Part shown: positions 6,297 to 7,297 of the stretch, piece by piece
How positions within the stretch are numbered: the first letter of the stretch is position 1
Layout of the letters: every line of letters begins with the position of its first letter
NCBI GenBank assembly: GCA_900757295.1
Contig: CAAENH010000010.1
Span: 1-7,297 of the forward strand
Origin: Bacilli bacterium
GTDB lineage: Bacteria; Bacillota_I; Bacilli_A; RF39; UBA660
Length of the DNA stretch: 7,297 bases
Reading direction: 5' to 3'
Notes under the pieces: generated by a model
The model's input: the letters and a program-made list of their open reading frames with translations, nothing else
Database searches by the model: none
Told to the model about the DNA's origin: nothing
Position numbers and translations under genes: made by a program

Positions 6297-6385
6297 AGGA
6301 TGTAATAACAAAGTAAAGCGTATTATGTCTATTCAGAGGGTTATAAATATATGATTAACCCTAGAATATTTATTCTAGTTTTTTT
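6297..6385 (+). promoter_or_regulatory. Bistable leader RNA (candidate transcription attenuator or small RNA)
   Basis: Three stems can be drawn. P1 is a 10-bp helix with three G-U pairs, 6298-6307 with 6321-6330, around a 13-nt loop. The antiterminator pairs UAUUC (6330-6334) with GAAUA (6364-6368) and continues, after a small internal loop, as AGGGUUA (6337-6343) with UAACCCU (6356-6362). The terminator hairpin uses 6361-6378, so GAAUA must choose between the upstream UAUUC and the one at 6371-6375. I do not recognise a known riboswitch, T-box or protein-binding element. Ended at the terminator, the transcript would be an RNA of about 88 nt, so a standalone small RNA is the alternative. Confidence 0.55.
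6361..6385 (+). terminator. Intrinsic terminator between promoter and start codon
   Basis: CTAGAAT (6361-6367) pairs perfectly with ATTCTAG (6372-6378) around ATTT, followed at once by seven T residues (6379-6385). It lies downstream of a strong promoter and 19 bp before the next ATG, which is the arrangement of an attenuator rather than an end-of-gene terminator. Confidence 0.82.
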
Positions 6386-6404
6386 AGTAATTGGGGAGGA
6401 AAAA

Positions 6405-7297
6405 ATGAACAAAAATAATGAACTTGAAAAAGAAGAAAGAACTATATTTATTGTTTTATCAATTATAGTTATGATTGCAATAGGTGTATTAGTAACTTGG
6501 TATTTCACAAAAGATAAAAAAGAAGAAACAGAAGATAAAGATACAAAAACTAAAACTGTAGAAAAACAAAAGAAAAAAGACATTGGGGAAGATAGTAGCA
6601 AATATACATTTGTTCCAACTGTAAAAGAAGAACAAGAAGTATCTAATAATGTAATAGCTATTAATAATGAAGAAGAAAAAGAACCAGTAGTTGTAATAAA
6701 TAGTCAAACATCTAAAAAAGATGAAAAAGAAGAGATTGAAGAATCATATATTAATTATAATCAAGAAAATGATTTTTACGTTGTTAATGAAAAAATCAAT
6801 TTTGCTAATTTTAACTTAGAATTAACTGATGGATCTGTTGTTAGTATAGCTAATCCAACAATTAAAAGTGTTAGAGGTATTAGTAATACCGCTACATTAA
6901 ATGATGAAGAAATAATATTTGATGTTACTGGTAAATATATTATTGATAATTCTAAAATAAAATTTTTAGAAAAAGGAACATACAAGATAAATATATATAA
7001 TAATGGTGATGAAAACGAAGAATATGAATTTAATATTACTATTATTAGTTTAGAAGAATTTGATGAAACAGTAAATGATGCTATAACTGAAATAGAAGAA
7101 TTCTTAAATACCAAAAATAAAGATTATTATGATTCAATTTTATGGGATGCTTTAGTAAACTCTTTAGAAAACTTTAAAAATATGCAAACTACTAGTGTAA
7201 CTATAAAAAGAGAAGATTTATTTAATTTAGCAAAAGAATATATAAAATTAGAAAATTCTAATAAAGAAGAGGAAGTAAAATTAACAGAAGCTAAAAA
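6405..7297 (+). CDS. Putative membrane-anchored surface protein, unrecognised (5' part only)
   Basis: The frame is open from ATG 6405 to the window end, giving 297 residues with no stop. A short charged N-terminus is followed by one membrane segment (about residues 13-33) without a signal-peptidase site, so it is probably a type II protein with the remainder outside. Residues 34-120 are a Lys/Glu-rich, disordered-looking linker. Residues about 122-215 look beta-rich, ending in FLEKGTYKINIYNNG, in the style of bacterial Ig-like domains. Residues about 216-297 are helical, with KDYYDSILWDALVNSLENF loosely resembling FIVAR-type surface modules. No catalytic motif is seen. GGGGAGG (6393-6399) is a strong Shine-Dalgarno 5 nt before the ATG. 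Expression should pass through the upstream attenuator-like leader. Membrane topology is well supported; function is unknown. Confidence 0.8.
   Translation, partial: MNKNNELEKEERTIFIVLSIIVMIAIGVLVTWYFTKDKKEETEDKDTKTKTVEKQKKKDIGEDSSKYTFVPTVKEEQEVSNNVIAINNEEEKEPVVVINSQTSKKDEKEEIEESYINYNQENDFYVVNEKINFANFNLELTDGSVVSIANPTIKSVRGISNTATLNDEEIIFDVTGKYIIDNSKIKFLEKGTYKINIYNNGDENEEYEFNITIISLEEFDETVNDAITEIEEFLNTKNKDYYDSILWDALVNSLENFKNMQTTSVTIKREDLFNLAKEYIKLENSNKEEEVKLTEAK

Noticed and set aside
6325..6354. Nine-codon open frame (MSIQRVINI) in the leader, a possible attenuator leader peptide
   Set aside because: No Shine-Dalgarno at a usable distance (the nearest purine-rich site is about 20 nt upstream) and no run of regulatory codons; kept only as a possibility.
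6297..6385. Known riboswitch (preQ1, cyclic-di-GMP, fluoride), T-box or LicT-type antiterminator site
   Set aside because: None of the conserved cores I know is visible, so no ligand is assigned.
6341..7114. Three minus-strand open frames (6341-6601, 6489-6707, 6776-7114)
   Set aside because: All are antisense to the surface-protein gene, and rich in Ser/Phe/Ile as expected from the complement of Lys/Glu-rich coding sequence; none has a supporting start region.

Overview
The window is very AT-rich DNA of a low-GC Gram-positive type, probably an uncultured or gut Bacilli/Erysipelotrichia-like lineage. The evidence is the gene set (a paired M16 peptidase couple, EzrA, and a zinc-less ribosomal protein S4 close to the Bacillus form), purine-rich Shine-Dalgarno sequences, consensus sigma-A promoters and heavy A/T third-position codon use. 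All six visible stop codons are TAA. Tryptophan is encoded by TGG and no internal TGA is needed, so the standard code fits. The assignment is by gene recognition only.

Layout. (1) Positions 1-1839 (+) hold the 3' end of a YfmF-like M16 peptidase homologue overlapping by one base with a complete YfmH-like M16 peptidase carrying HFLEH; a strong terminator closes this unit. (2) Positions 1921-2823 (+) hold a sugar-phosphate nucleotidyltransferase as a single-gene unit. It converges on rpsD (3459-2857, -), and the two share one symmetric terminator. (3) Positions 3460-3761 are a divergent control region: a perfect consensus promoter and a leader of about 157 nt for rpsD (candidate S4 autoregulatory RNA) on the minus strand, and an extended -10 promoter for ezrA on the plus strand. 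(4) Positions 3762-6206 (+) hold ezrA (GTG start) and, 9 bp downstream, a membrane-anchored thioredoxin-fold protein with CPWC, ending in a hairpin terminator. (5) Positions 6207-6404 carry a consensus promoter with an adjoining inverted/direct repeat. A short leader follows that can fold into mutually exclusive antiterminator and terminator hairpins. (6) From 6405 to the window end an open, unrecognised gene encodes a type II membrane-anchored surface protein; it has no stop inside the window.

The genes are mostly housekeeping: translation (rpsD; the YfmF/YfmH pair has been linked to EF-P modification), cell division (ezrA) and sugar-nucleotide supply. The least explained part is the right end, where an envelope thioredoxin-like protein precedes a separately promoted surface protein whose 5' leader looks like a bistable transcription attenuator. 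No mobile element, CRISPR array, tRNA or rRNA is visible.
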